The notes below the pieces were generated by a model that saw only the letters and a program-made list of their open reading frames with translations, was not told the origin of the DNA and searched no databases. From the NCBI RefSeq assembly GCF_000821185.2, contig NZ_CP050855.1, forward strand, positions 1,550,001 through 1,614,000: a stretch of DNA of 64,000 nt, given 5' to 3'. The stretch comes from Serratia symbiotica. Lineage in GTDB: Bacteria; Pseudomonadota; Gammaproteobacteria; Enterobacterales; Enterobacteriaceae. This document shows positions 39,725 through 49,044 of the stretch, in pieces. Every line of letters begins with the position of its first letter. The first letter of the stretch is position 1. A program made the position numbers and the translations under genes.

Positions 39725-39752
39725 AAAGGGCCTTCCGGCCCTTTCTTTTTTT
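39725..39752 (+). terminator. Rho-independent terminator of the R-M operon
   Basis: AAAGGGCC-TTCC-GGCCCTTT followed by CTTTTTTT. Strong, 20 bp past the res stop. Confidence 0.93.
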
Positions 39753-39763
39753 CCTTAAGGGAA

Positions 39764-39870
39764 CTCTCCATTGGAGAGAATATATATCCCCATACTTGGG
39801 GCAACGCAATCAGCCCATTGGGCTGTAAACCACTCCCCATGGATGGGGCAATCAGACACTTCACGAAGTG
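39764..39870. repeat. Regular array of five small hairpins
   Basis: Five perfect inverted repeats in a row: CTCTCC-ATT-GGAGAG (39764), CCCCA-TACT-TGGGG (39788), CAGCCC-ATT-GGGCTG (39811), CCCCAT-GG-ATGGGG (39835), CACTTC-AC-GAAGTG (39857). Spacers are 9, 9, 9 and 8 bases, so centres fall 22-23.5 bp apart. Arms differ in sequence but not in form. The array is bracketed by AAGGGAACTCT (before) and AAGGAACTCTT (after). Function unknown. Confidence 0.75.
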
Positions 39871-39879
39871 AATATTCTC

Positions 39880-40162
39880 AAGGAACTCTTATTAAATACG
39901 ACATTAAATACTGATTGTCAAATATATTTAACTATTTTTGAAAAAACATTATCATAATAGCTAATCACGAATGACTTTAATCCACTATAAAAAGTCTGGA
40001 GTATTAAACCGAGTTCCTGACACCTTATCTATCTTATATCTCATGTTATATTTATGAATGTCAGGGCAAAGTATATAATGACTTTTTGTTATTATGATGG
40101 GATCACTAACTCATTTTAATCGCCACAACAAAAATTAATCTCACTTCGATTTTATGAATATA
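39880..40162. other. AT-rich intergenic region
   Basis: No gene or strong structure recognised between the hairpin array and the TraD-like gene. Confidence 0.4.
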
Positions 40163-40495
40163 TCATTCCTGCCTACCCACCATATCCTCAAGAAATCTTT
40201 TCCCTCGTAATTTAATTCTTTCTTTAGCCTCCGCATCAATATTCGATGATTGTAATATCAGTCCTAATATTAACTCTTTATCCACCTCTTCTACTTTAAA
40301 GCCCACAGCTTTAGCTACTTCAGCACCAAGAATGATCTTCAGGCGTGTCTCAGCACTCTTGGACAAAGATTTCTCTTTGGTCTTGAGACGATTCAAACGC
40401 ATCTGCGTTGATGCTATTTTTTGCTTAATTGTTTTTTCTGTTCTTGGTTTTCTGCTTACCTTATCACTTTCAAGAAAATCTCCCTGTTTACTCAT
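40163..40495 (-). CDS. TraD/MobC-like mobilization accessory protein (element 2)
   Basis: 110 residues from ATG 40495 (MSKQGDFLESDKVSR...). The core IKQKIASTQMRLNRLKTKEKSLSKSAETRLKIILGAEVAKAVGFKVEEVDKELILGLILQ aligns with the element 1 protein at 18000-18452 in the coiled coil and the ILGAEVAKA block. Divergent from the relaxase with the oriT-like hairpin between, as in element 1. The upstream extension to 40522 is less likely. Confidence 0.65.
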   Translation of the reverse strand: MSKQGDFLESDKVSRKPRTEKTIKQKIASTQMRLNRLKTKEKSLSKSAETRLKIILGAEVAKAVGFKVEEVDKELILGLILQSSNIDAEAKERIKLRGKRFLEDMVGRQE

Positions 40496-40877
40496 CAGAA
40501 CTCCTCCCTTTTTTCCATTCATTCATATAAAATGAAAGAAGTATATAAAAAACATCATCATTCCCATTATCAACGGTATGCCAGAACAGTTTACCGGGAA
40601 AGAAACCGATTAAGTTCGTCATTGAGGTGTTTTCTTCGAGATACATGAGTGAATACAGGTAAGTATCCAGAGACACGCAAAATTTATAATAAGCAGGGAA
40701 AGATACGCTGTCATGGCGCTCAAGAAAGTAATCCATAAAGCAACAAAAATAGAATAGCTCATCGTCAAAGTCATCATTGTTGATTTGTATTCGTTTTTCA
40801 AATCCCGTGAACGTTTTTTTCATCACCGCTATATTATTGAAATCCAGCCCAATGAAGTTAATGTATTTATGTGTCAT
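40488..40877 (-). CDS. Hypothetical protein
   Basis: 129 residues, MTHKYINFIGLDFNNIAVMK..., acidic and aromatic-rich, no family recognised. Its end overlaps the start of the TraD-like gene, so they are probably cotranscribed. No counterpart in element 1. Confidence 0.6.
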   Translation of the reverse strand: MTHKYINFIGLDFNNIAVMKKTFTGFEKRIQINNDDFDDELFYFCCFMDYFLERHDSVSFPAYYKFCVSLDTYLYSLMYLEENTSMTNLIGFFPGKLFWHTVDNGNDDVFYILLSFYMNEWKKGRSSDE

Positions 40878-41686
40878 TTGTTTTTCCTTTTGTTATTTAA
40901 TTATCCTCCCTTGCAATACAATTAAAAAATGAAAAGGTCAATTAATATAGCAATGATCTGTTATGAATACTGAAACAGCGCTGTATGATTTTTTTAAACA
41001 ATCAGCCTGCTGATAGGCTTGTCCTGTTAATGATGGGATTCATCCCGAAAAAATAGTGTTTTGGTTTTAAAAATTAGATGTCAGTAATCTCAAAATAAAA
41101 CGATGCAACACAAACGAGTGTAACCACTAACTTAAAATATCTGACACTCTCCGCGTTACTTATTTTATCAAATCAATGAAAAACATTTCACCTGTTGTTT
41201 TTAGACTCTGCTTTTTGATCTTAACCTGTGAATTGTGCAACACATAAAAGTATCTGTTATTTTCACAATTTCATCTAATTTCCGCTTTCCCGCCTTACGG
41301 CGTGAGGGAAATATTACATTTGCCCTTTCGGGCACTATCTAAAACCAAAATATTCAATATTATTATCCTACCTCAGCCGTCCATCCGATTCCTGTCCTGT
41401 TAATTTCACAGGCATTAAAACTAGCGTTATTATTTAACCATAGGAAAACTTTTTACATTGTCATTATTTTTAGCTCCGTCAGGAGATATAAAAATAAAGC
41501 AATGCCCACCTATACACTCACTTCGTGAGCGTGTGGGGTCTACCGACGGTTGCCTGCCGCAGGCTAAAAGCAAGGTCAACGTCAACACCAGAGTTTTTCT
41601 TACTTAAAACTAAAACCAGTATAGTCGCATTGGAGATTAATATTTTGGTTTGATATTTTAATTTATATTGAGGTTGTTTTTATTGT
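40878..41686. other. Non-coding region upstream of relaxase, element 2
   Basis: 809 bp, AT-rich, no gene. Structures: hairpins TTTCCCGCC-TTAC-GGCGTGAGGGAAA (about 41286-41311) and GCCC-TTTC-GGGC (about 41323-41334), the oriT-like repeat (41505-41537), and GCCTGCCGCAGGC (41552-41564). Confidence 0.55.
41505..41537. other. Candidate oriT hairpin (element 2)
   Basis: CCCAC, TATACA, an inner stem CTCAC-TTC-GTGAG and GTGTGGGG: same architecture as 18844-18874 with the inner stem changed on both arms. Lies about 150 bp upstream of the relaxase start. Confidence 0.6.
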
Positions 41687-43192
41687 ATGGCTATTTTTCA
41701 TCTTGATTTTAAAGTTGTGAAACGAAGTGAGGGCAGATCTTCCGTTGCGAAAGCTGCTTACCATGCTCGTTGCAGAATCACAGATGAAAGAACAAGTGAT
41801 ACGTATGATTATAGCCGCCGTACTGATTTATACGGGCATTTCATATTAGCCCCGGTTAATGCTCCAGAACATATAGTAAAAGACTCCACAGCATTGTGGA
41901 ATGAAGTTGAAGAAGTTGAAGAAGTTGAGCGCCAGCAAAACGGTCAAACATCCCGATATTTCGATGTTGCTATTCCTACCGAGCTAAATAACGATGCAAA
42001 GAAAAAGCTTGTTCTCGAATATTGTCAGAAGAATTTCGTCGATAAGGGAATGATTGCCGATATAGCTTTCCATGATCTTGAGAGTAATAACCCACATGCT
42101 CACGTTATGTTGACATTAAAGACAATAGATAAAAATGGGTTCGGTAAAAAAGAAAGAAGCTGGAATGACAAGAAAATGGTATTTCAGTGGCGTGAGGCAT
42201 GGTCTACGATATCGAACAGCTACCTTGAAGCAGCGGGAGTGGCAGCACGTATCGATCACCGCTCTCTCAGATCACAATGTGCTGCTGCACTCGCTTAAGC
42301 AGAAACCGCATCCAGTAATGAAGACAAAGCATTTTGGCTTGCTAAAGCGACAGAAGCTAATCGTCCGCCGATGCGCCGTATCCATCGTGCCAAATGGAAT
42401 CGTCCTGCAGCCCAAGAACAACGCGCAGCCGAGCAAGCTATTCGTGATGAAGCCAAACAAGCAGCATTTGAGGTTTATAAGACGTTTAAAGAGCTTCCGC
42501 TTGAAATTATCGTTGGTGTCAGAAGCTTTACTGTATTCCTTCCTCATCAAACAGAAGAGATTGTCTTACCAGATATCCGCTCCGGCGCTTCCGGTAACAG
42601 AGTCAGGCAACCTGTCTTGGTAGCTCCAGTCCCACATACAAGGCCAAGAGGAGTCAAATCCTACCGTAATACCAGCAAGGTAAGTAAAGTTACCAGAGCG
42701 CGTAGCTCATCAGTGAGCATTGCGGATAATGCTGTAAACACTATTTTGAAAAATCCATCATCTCAGGCCCCAAACAACAGGGCAGCCAGAAGCACCCCGA
42801 TCCATCCCAAGAGGAAGCAGACAACCCCACATCAGAGTAATCTCTTCAAACGTTTCACGGCTCTGGTCATAGACTTCTTCAAAGAGAAATTCATCTGGGC
42901 CAAAAGGCTGATTGATACTACAGATCTAGAGCATGATAAACGCATCGGTGAAAACTACGTCTTCGATGAGGTGGCGGGTGTCTATGTGTCCCGTTCCGAA
43001 CATGAGCAACGCGCTAGGTTTAACAGCGATGACTACAAACCAATATCAGAGGAGGTCACGCGCTTTCCGAGTCGTCCAAAAAAGGAGCAATTGAATATTA
43101 ATAGTAGCATAGCTGTTACACCACTCCCCTCAGCGGAACAAACGAGGAATCCCAAATTGCGGATGTCAAAATCATCTTTTTATCAAAAATAA
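41687..43192 (+). pseudogene. MobA/MobL-family relaxase (element 2), in-frame stop
   Basis: The relaxase domain is complete (MAIFHLDFKVVKRSEGRSSV..., HDLESNNPHAHVMLTLK) but an in-frame TAA at 42296-42298 cuts it after CAAALA. The same frame continues open to 43192 (AETASSNEDKAFWLAKATEA..., MRRIHRAKWNRPAAQ), aligning with the element 1 relaxase across the gap. A CAA to TAA change would explain it. The N-terminal 203 residues might still nick, but mobilization is doubtful. Confidence 0.85.
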
Positions 43193-43449
43193 TTTTGTGA
43201 TATGCATCACTAAATTAAAAGGATCAAAACTAATAAATTAGCAAAAAGAGGCATTAATCAGAAACATCAAAAAGCGTTATATAATAAAATATATATCGCA
43301 ATATTGTGATTTATAATGGTTTTTATCACAAACCAATCAAACCAAATGGTACATTTTGTTACATTTTATGATTTAACATGACACAAAAACAAATGTTACT
43401 TTTCTGCAACACTTAATAGCAAACGTTTGCGCGCGCTCAGGGAGTAATA
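43193..43449. promoter_or_regulatory. Promoter region of the P450 cluster
   Basis: 257 bp, AT-rich, with two closely spaced GTTACATTTT-like boxes around 43350-43372. It should hold the promoter of the five-gene cluster. No operator assigned. Confidence 0.35.
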
Positions 43450-44584
43450 ATGAACTTCAAAGCCGATTTATTAGAAAACAGATATAGAAGCTACCAGGAA
43501 TATCGGGAAAAATCACCATTCTTTGATCCCGACCTAAGATCTCATATAGTTCTTAAATATGAGGATGTTATCTATCTTCTGAAATCCTCAGAGACCTCAT
43601 CGAACCGTAAAAAGAGTCAATTTGATAAATTAAGGAAATGTCCTTTTTCTAAAGATATAGTTGATTTTTATGACCAATGGCTTATGTATATGGATGGGGA
43701 AACCCATAAAGATGCGAGGAGACTAATAACATATTCACTATCTAAATCAACACAAAAAATAGAAAAGACAGTTAATTTAGCCTTTTCATTATATGTAGAA
43801 GATATATTATTGAAAACTCAGGGTAATATAGACATTATTCAGGACATTACAGTTCCCTTTACCGTCAATGTCTTATCTCGTGTATTAGGCATTGAACATG
43901 AGGACTATAATAATATTATAAAAATTTCAAAACCAATCGCCATGTTTTTAGGGAACGGGGATATTGGTAATGAAGATGAAAGGAAAAAAGTTTTAGAGTG
44001 TCTTAAAGAAACTCAAACATTGCTCATGCAATGCATCAACAATTGTAATAACGATGAAAGTGTTATTGACTATCTCCTTAAGGAAGACATCGCGATTGAA
44101 GCCATCTCCCCACTACTCATTAATGTGGCTATTGATGGTTATGACCCTCTCGCCAGCATTATAAGCAATTATTTCCAGATAATTTCAAATAAAAAAAGGA
44201 TACCGGAAGATATAGCACCTAATGAGCTTTTCGATGAAATTGTTAGGTTGGAACCGCCATTTCAATATTGTTCAAGAGTGCCTGCAGAAGATCTCTATCT
44301 CGGTAGCTATAAGATAAAAAAAGGCGAGAGAATCATGTCCTTTATTTTATCAGCAAACAGAGACCCTGCTGTCTTTGAGCTTTCTGACAATATAATGTCC
44401 AGAAATAGAGAACTTATGCTTGGGTGCTAATTTATCAAAAAAAGTAGCAACAAAATTCTTTTTAAATATGAATAAGATAAATGGAAAAATATCTTTACAT
44501 CATATTGATGAGAAATGGATTAGTACTATTGGCTATAAAATACTTGAAAAATTAGTAGTTAACATCGAAAAAAGGAAAGTATAA
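43450..44584 (+). pseudogene. Cytochrome P450, heme-ligand loop deleted
   Basis: The first 326 codons form a P450 of the bacterial CYP107-like type: MDGETHKDARRLI, IQDITVPFTVNVLSRVLGI, an I-helix region NVAIDGYDPLASIIS, ExxR in DEIVRLEPPFQYCSRVPAEDL, and IMSFILSANRDP. After SRNRELMLG the frame stops at 44428. Another frame continues GANLSKKVATKFFLNMNKIN and ends at 44584, one base before the PurA-like start. The block that should join them (FGxGxHxCx) with the heme cysteine is missing. Enzyme activity is therefore not expected. Confidence 0.85.
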
Positions 44585-44585
44585 A

Positions 44586-45843
44586 ATGTTTAATGCAGTT
44601 GTTGGACTTCAATTTGGCGATGAAGGAAAAGGTAAGTTTGTTGACTACCTTTCAAACCACATCGAACACATAGCCCGATTTAACGGCGGTGCAAACGCAG
44701 GGCATAGTGTTCAATATAAAGGCATGAGACTAGCATTCTCACAACTTCCGGCTACGCTAAGGAATAAAAATTTATATGTCTGCCAAGGGGCCTTAATCAG
44801 TCCAGAAATTCTTTATAAAGAAATTGAAGCTCTAAAAGAGTTGTGTATTGATTCATCTATACATATAGACCCTCGGTGCCATGTTGTATTATCATTGCAT
44901 GCTGAATTAAATAGGGCGTCAGAGAACTTTAAAGGTGATAAGAAAATTGGTTCCGTAGGGAAAGGGGTAGGTGCATGTTTTGAGGATAAATCGAACAGAC
45001 ATGGCATTAGACTTATTGATTTAACTGATGAAAAACTGCTAAGATCCAAACTAACATTTCTATGGGACATCCGCGATAGACAAATAAAGAAGGTATTTGA
45101 AGGTAACAACGCCTTAGATTACGAGCAAATTATAAGAGAATTACTTTTTTATGGTGAAAAGCTTTCGCCTTACTTCTCTTTTACGAATGAGAAGATCTCT
45201 TCACTTTTGAAGAAAAAGCAAAATATTTTACTTGAAACATCACAAGCAACTTTTCTGGACAATGCTTTTGGTTCATATCCATATACCGTGGCCTATCAGA
45301 CTCTTGTACAATCATGTTTTCCTATGATAGGGATACCTGCACATCTGATGCATGTAATTGGAGTAATGAAAGCATATATGATTAGAAGTTGGTAATGGCC
45401 CCTTCCCTACTGAAATTTTCGATGAGAAGGCACATTATATTAGAGAGAAAGGAAATGAGTATGGAACTGTATCAAAAAGACCTCGCCGATGTGGTTGGCT
45501 GGATATCAATCTTATCAAACATGCTATAGAACTCAACGGTGTAAATGAAATAGCAATTACTAACATTGATGTGCTAGCAGGTCTGGATAAAATAAACGTT
45601 GCAACATCCTACCTTATCGATAATAAGAAAACCTGTACCAACGCAGCATTGATGAACTTTGAAAAGGTTATTCCTCAATATACTGAGCTTGCTGGCTGGG
45701 AAGAACTCAATGCCCATTATAATAGTGTTGATGAATTACCAGTTGAACTTATGAAATTCATTATGTATATTGAGGCTGAATGCGGAATTCCTGTGAAATA
45801 TATATCCTATGGGCCAGAAAGAGAGCAAAATTTAATAAGATAG
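44586..45843 (+). pseudogene. Adenylosuccinate synthetase (PurA)-like, frameshifted
   Basis: PurA joins IMP and aspartate with GTP. P-loop GLQFGDEGKGKFVDYLS, the catalytic His in NGGANAGHSVQ, and GSVGKGVGACFEDKSNRHGIRLIDL are present. After GVMKAYMIR one extra base (about 45386) shifts the frame to SW-stop at 45395; the +1-corrected frame continues VGNGPFPTEIFDEKAHYIRE and RPRRCGWLDINLIK to 45843. It is a diverged paralogue, not the housekeeping purA. In biosynthetic clusters such copies act in nucleotide-analogue synthesis or as resistant targets. Confidence 0.85.
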
Positions 45844-45871
45844 GACAATCGTTTAGATAAGAGGATTAATT

Positions 45872-46306
45872 ATGATTAACTACGTAACTGGTTTTATGTT
45901 TTCATCTGATAAAAAAAACGTGGCCCTAATAACAAAAATAAATCCAGCATGGCAGAAAGGACTAATAAATGGAATTGGCGGAAAGATAGAGTTAGGAGAA
46001 ACGCCAGAACAGGCTATGTCTCGCGAGTTTCATGAAGAAACAGGTGTCCACACATTACCAGAGCAATGGACATGCTACTGCATAATAAATAGGCCCGATA
46101 AATACAGCGTTAACTTTTTAGTATCTATTAATGACAATGTTTTCAGCACAAGAAGTGTTGAAAAGGAAGTCGTGGGTGTATATGAAGTTAGTAACCTACC
46201 TCATAATATCATCGATAATCTGCGTTGGCTTATACCAATGTCAATAGATAAAAACTTAATATTTTCCAGACCGATCATATTAGAAGAAAACAGAGAAATA
46301 AATTAA
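45872..46306 (+). CDS. Nudix hydrolase
   Basis: 144 residues with a complete Nudix box (GGKIELGETPEQAMSREFHEETGV), so it should hydrolyse a nucleoside diphosphate linked to another group. The only gene among the first four of the cluster that is intact. It starts behind GAGGA, 28 bp past the PurA-like gene, and lies 15 bp before the HAD gene. In this setting it may act on a nucleotide intermediate or remove a damaged one. Confidence 0.9.
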   Translation: MINYVTGFMFSSDKKNVALITKINPAWQKGLINGIGGKIELGETPEQAMSREFHEETGVHTLPEQWTCYCIINRPDKYSVNFLVSINDNVFSTRSVEKEVVGVYEVSNLPHNIIDNLRWLIPMSIDKNLIFSRPIILEENREIN

Positions 46307-46321
46307 CCTGTAGGAATAAAC

Positions 46322-47079
46322 ATGGACACTTATATTTTTGATATTGATGGCACTATATCCAGAAATGGATTAAAGGTGCATCCCATTATTTGTAAAAAGC
46401 TTATCGAGCTAAGAGAAAATAATAGATTGATTTTTGCTTCGGCTCGGCCAATCAGAGATATGTTACCTATGTTAGCATCAGAGCTGCATAACTCTTTTTT
46501 TATTGGCTGCAATGGCGGCATATCATTTGAAAATGGGAAAATCATATCCAAGTCACTTTTAGATAGAGACTACCTCTCATCAACCATCAACTTAATGGAT
46601 AATTTAGGAATACCGTATGTTTTAGACGGTGAGTGGCATTTCTCTTTCTCAAAAACACATCATCCATTCCATGATATATCCGTGATTTAAGTAGTTATGA
46701 AACGGATAAAGATCAGTTAATCCACGATGGTATTACAAAAATACTTATTTTATCTGAAACAGAAAAAGACAGAATAACCAAAATAGGAGATGTCAGCATA
46801 CACACCCATAAAGACGGGTTCTATGATATCACTCCCAGTGGTAACAATAAATATATAACACTGACCAAACTAATTGGTGAGTGTAAATATACAGCATTTG
46901 GGAATGACTTGAATGACCATCTTGTCCTAGACAATGCCGAAGTATCTGTATTCGTTGGCAACAGAGATGCATATCAATCAGCTAATTATTATATCACTAT
47001 AGATTACATACCTACGATTATTGATTTTTTAGAAAGTAAAAAACCTCTTCGGAGCAATTACCCTAATGCAAATAATTGA
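46322..47079 (+). pseudogene. HAD-family (Cof-type) phosphatase, frameshifted
   Basis: The nucleophile motif YIFDIDGTISRNGLKVHP is present, then ASARPIRDML. A one-base shift near 46680 ends the first frame at 46690; the other frame continues RDLSSYETDKDQLIHDGITK..., DITPSGNNKYITL, AFGNDLNDHLVLDNA to 47079. FGNDLND is the HAD metal-binding motif IV. It would have removed phosphate from a sugar or nucleotide. Its tail overlaps the next gene by 14 bp. Confidence 0.85.
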
Positions 47080-47293
47080 TATATTAGGATATATAGGAAC
47101 TGCACTAGTAGTTCTATCATTCCTGTGTAGTTCAATCGTGAAACTTAGAATTTTAAACGCTATTGGTGCTTCTTTTGTTACATTATATGCGGCCCTGACT
47201 CACGCATGGCCTATAGTTTTACTCGATGGCTTCATTGTTATAGCCAACATATATCAACTTCAGAAATTAAGAAAAAATAAGAGGGGGATGTAA
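47066..47293 (+). CDS. Small membrane protein, YgjV-like
   Basis: 75 residues with two or three hydrophobic segments (IIDILGYIGTALVVLSFLC, LRILNAIGASFVTLYAALT, IVLLDGFIVIANIYQLQKL), resembling one half of the YgjV inner-membrane family. Last gene of the P450 cluster, overlapping the HAD gene. A role in export or immunity is possible from position only. Confidence 0.65.
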   Translation: MQIIDILGYIGTALVVLSFLCSSIVKLRILNAIGASFVTLYAALTHAWPIVLLDGFIVIANIYQLQKLRKNKRGM

Positions 47294-47303
47294 ATTATAT
47301 TAA

Positions 47304-47363
47304 ATCAGGCCTTATCCACCTTATCTTTACATTTATGTGGCGGTCTTTTTGATTAGGCCTGAT
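47304..47363. terminator. Long inverted repeat after the P450 cluster
   Basis: ATCAGGCCTTATC on the left pairs with GATTAGGCCTGAT on the right, across a loop of about 35 bases. It separates the cluster from the convergent repL unit. Confidence 0.6.
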
Positions 47364-47399
47364 ATGATTCCAGTGTATATAAACCTATGCACTAGATAT

Positions 47400-47720
47400 T
47401 TATTTCTTATACATGCGTGCTATCCGAGAAAGCACATAATCAAACGCCAGCATCTCTTCATTTAATTGCTTATGATACCTCTCATACAACCCGTCATGAC
47501 CCACAGACTGAACCTTATCTATTGCGGTTCTTTTATCAGCACATCTGATATACATTCCGCTGCATGGATCATATTGAGAGCTTGAAAAACATTCCAGAAT
47601 GACCTAGCTACTAATTTTCTTCGCAATAAAATGAGCTATGAGATTAGCCCCTATGTGATAGCTTAGATCAAATTTATTAAATCTGGCGATCTTATAAACG
47701 AAGGCAACTACAATGTCTCT
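47400..47720 (-). pseudogene. Unidentified small gene downstream of repL, interrupted
   Basis: The minus strand reads open from about 47720 (DIVVAFVYKIARFNKFDLSY...) through an in-frame TAG at 47604-47606 and on (SSQYDPCSGMYIRCADKRTA..., HKQLNEEMLAFDYVLSRIAR) to a TAA at 47400-47402. The regular composition suggests a lost gene of about 105 codons. No family recognised. Confidence 0.4.
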
Positions 47721-47730
47721 TTACACCTTG

Positions 47731-48501
47731 CTATTTATCAAAGGTGCCATTCGCTACAAGCGAATCCCAATCAATTTCCTCTTCAGGAGGAACCAACGTC
47801 AGCGGTTGCTCTGAATGGTTAACTGATGATTTCTTTTTAGCTTGAAGCTTCGCTATCAAAGCATCAATATCTTCTTCACTGTCCACTTCATTTATAGCGT
47901 TATCAATGGTTCGATTCTTATGCTTAGCTGGCGAGATACTCTCCTTACTATTGGAAGCCCATCCTATATTTTCACTCTTCGCCTCTTCTTTTTTCTTTAT
48001 AATCTCTGAAACAAAGCGAGCACGGTCACCATTAAAAACAATAGCCGGGTTGATGAAATACCAGTTTTTCACATTGGTTTTAGCGATAATACGTTTTTCA
48101 ATAAGCTCTTTTACCCCGCGATAAAAAATTGATTCAGACAAGACAAAGTGATCTATCTTTTCCGCAAGGGACATCGCTTTTTTGCAACTCAGATAAAAGT
48201 GATCCTTCCCTATCGCATCCTGATAAATGCGTAAAAAGATAAAAAACACCTTATACGCTGTTTTCGTAAGGTCAAAGTATGCTTTTATTTGTGACGTATA
48301 GAGCTTAATGAACTCTTCTCTATCAACCTCTTGTGAATGTACAATATTAGCAAAATAGCTTTTCCCAGCGTTTTCTTTTTCTACAAATTCAGTACCTCTC
48401 GAAACGGTCAGATTCCTCTTTCATGTTTCAATCTTTAGCTCTGTTTCATAACAGAAAGGATTCAAGCCTAAATCCAAATCAACGTCTATATCATTTGCCA
48501 T
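47731..48501 (-). pseudogene. repL: RepL-family replication protein (element 2), early stop
   Basis: From ATG 48501 the frame reads MANDIDVDLDLGLNPFCYET, continues to KIET, then TGA at codon 27. It stays open afterwards (KRNLTVSRGTEFVEKENAGK..., EEFIKLYTSQIKAYFDLTKT), which aligns with the element 1 RepL, and continues into FYRGVKELIEKRIIAKTNVKNWYFINPAIVFNGDRARFV. No good start lies after the stop except a GTG at 48249 deep inside the domain. Probably inactive. Iterons lie upstream at 48666-48745. Confidence 0.8.
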
Positions 48502-48665
48502 GTTATTACCTCCGATCATTTTACTTACACTCAATTAAATACCATGCATGAAATAGATATCAAGTTTTTCGCATATTTTTTTGCTAAAATATTTTAAAAA
48601 ACGCAAGTATTTCAGCGTAGATTATTTAAAGAACTGTCGTTTTCAAGGCGGGAAATGACATAAAA

Positions 48666-48745
48666 ACTGACCACAGAGTCAGAAAAACTCACTGTACAGT
48701 CAGGAATCCTGACTACAGAGTCCGTAACACTGACCGTACAGTCAG
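48666..48745. repeat. Four 17-bp iterons at exact 21-bp intervals
   Basis: Repeats start at 48666, 48687, 48708 and 48729: ACTGACCACAGAGTCAG, ACTCACTGTACAGTCAG, CCTGACTACAGAGTCCG and ACTGACCGTACAGTCAG. The 21-bp period puts all copies on one helix face. They end about 165 bp upstream of the repL ATG. Different sequence but same plan as the 22-bp iterons of element 1. Confidence 0.82.
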
Positions 48746-48917
48746 TCACGTATTTTCGTTAAAAGCCTTATGCCACAAGGGCTACAGCCCGATTTTCCCT
48801 TAATTTAATTTTGCAAGAAGTAAGAGATAATAACCGGACGATTTTTATTATCGCCATGTGGGGTTTCATTCTTCAAGTGGTTAATTAATTTTTACCTTAT
48901 ATTTACCTTTCAGCGAT

Positions 48918-48938
48918 GTGATTGTTTTGGACAATCAC
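48918..48938. repeat. Paired hairpin, copy 1
   Basis: GTGATTGT-TTTGG-ACAATCAC with CAGCGAT before and AAGCGCTG after. A second copy lies at 49045-49064. Confidence 0.6.
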
Positions 48939-49044
48939 TAAGCGCTGCCAAGTACATACCATACTGATTAATTGTTTCACTCTTACTTTTGCGATATTTT
49001 TGGATAAATCCAATCATTAACAGGAACAAGTCCTGTTCAGCAGA

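Larger units (their letters stand above)
32902..48752. mobile_element. Integrative mobilizable element 2, right end not found
   Basis: Starts at the second tRNA-Asn copy and follows the plan of element 1: integrase, TraD-like gene, oriT-like hairpin, relaxase and repL with iterons. Cargo: type III restriction-modification and the P450/PurA-like cluster. I found no third copy of the attachment sequence to the right, so the end given is the last module clearly belonging to it. Relaxase and repL are both broken, so it is probably immobile. Confidence 0.65.

Noticed and set aside
39764..39870. Hairpin array as a CRISPR array
   Set aside because: Repeat sequences differ between units, units are too short and no cas genes are present.
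43450..47293. PurA-like gene as part of a phage Z-genome (2-aminoadenine) pathway
   Set aside because: No DatZ, MazZ or DNA polymerase partner; the neighbours are P450, Nudix and HAD genes.
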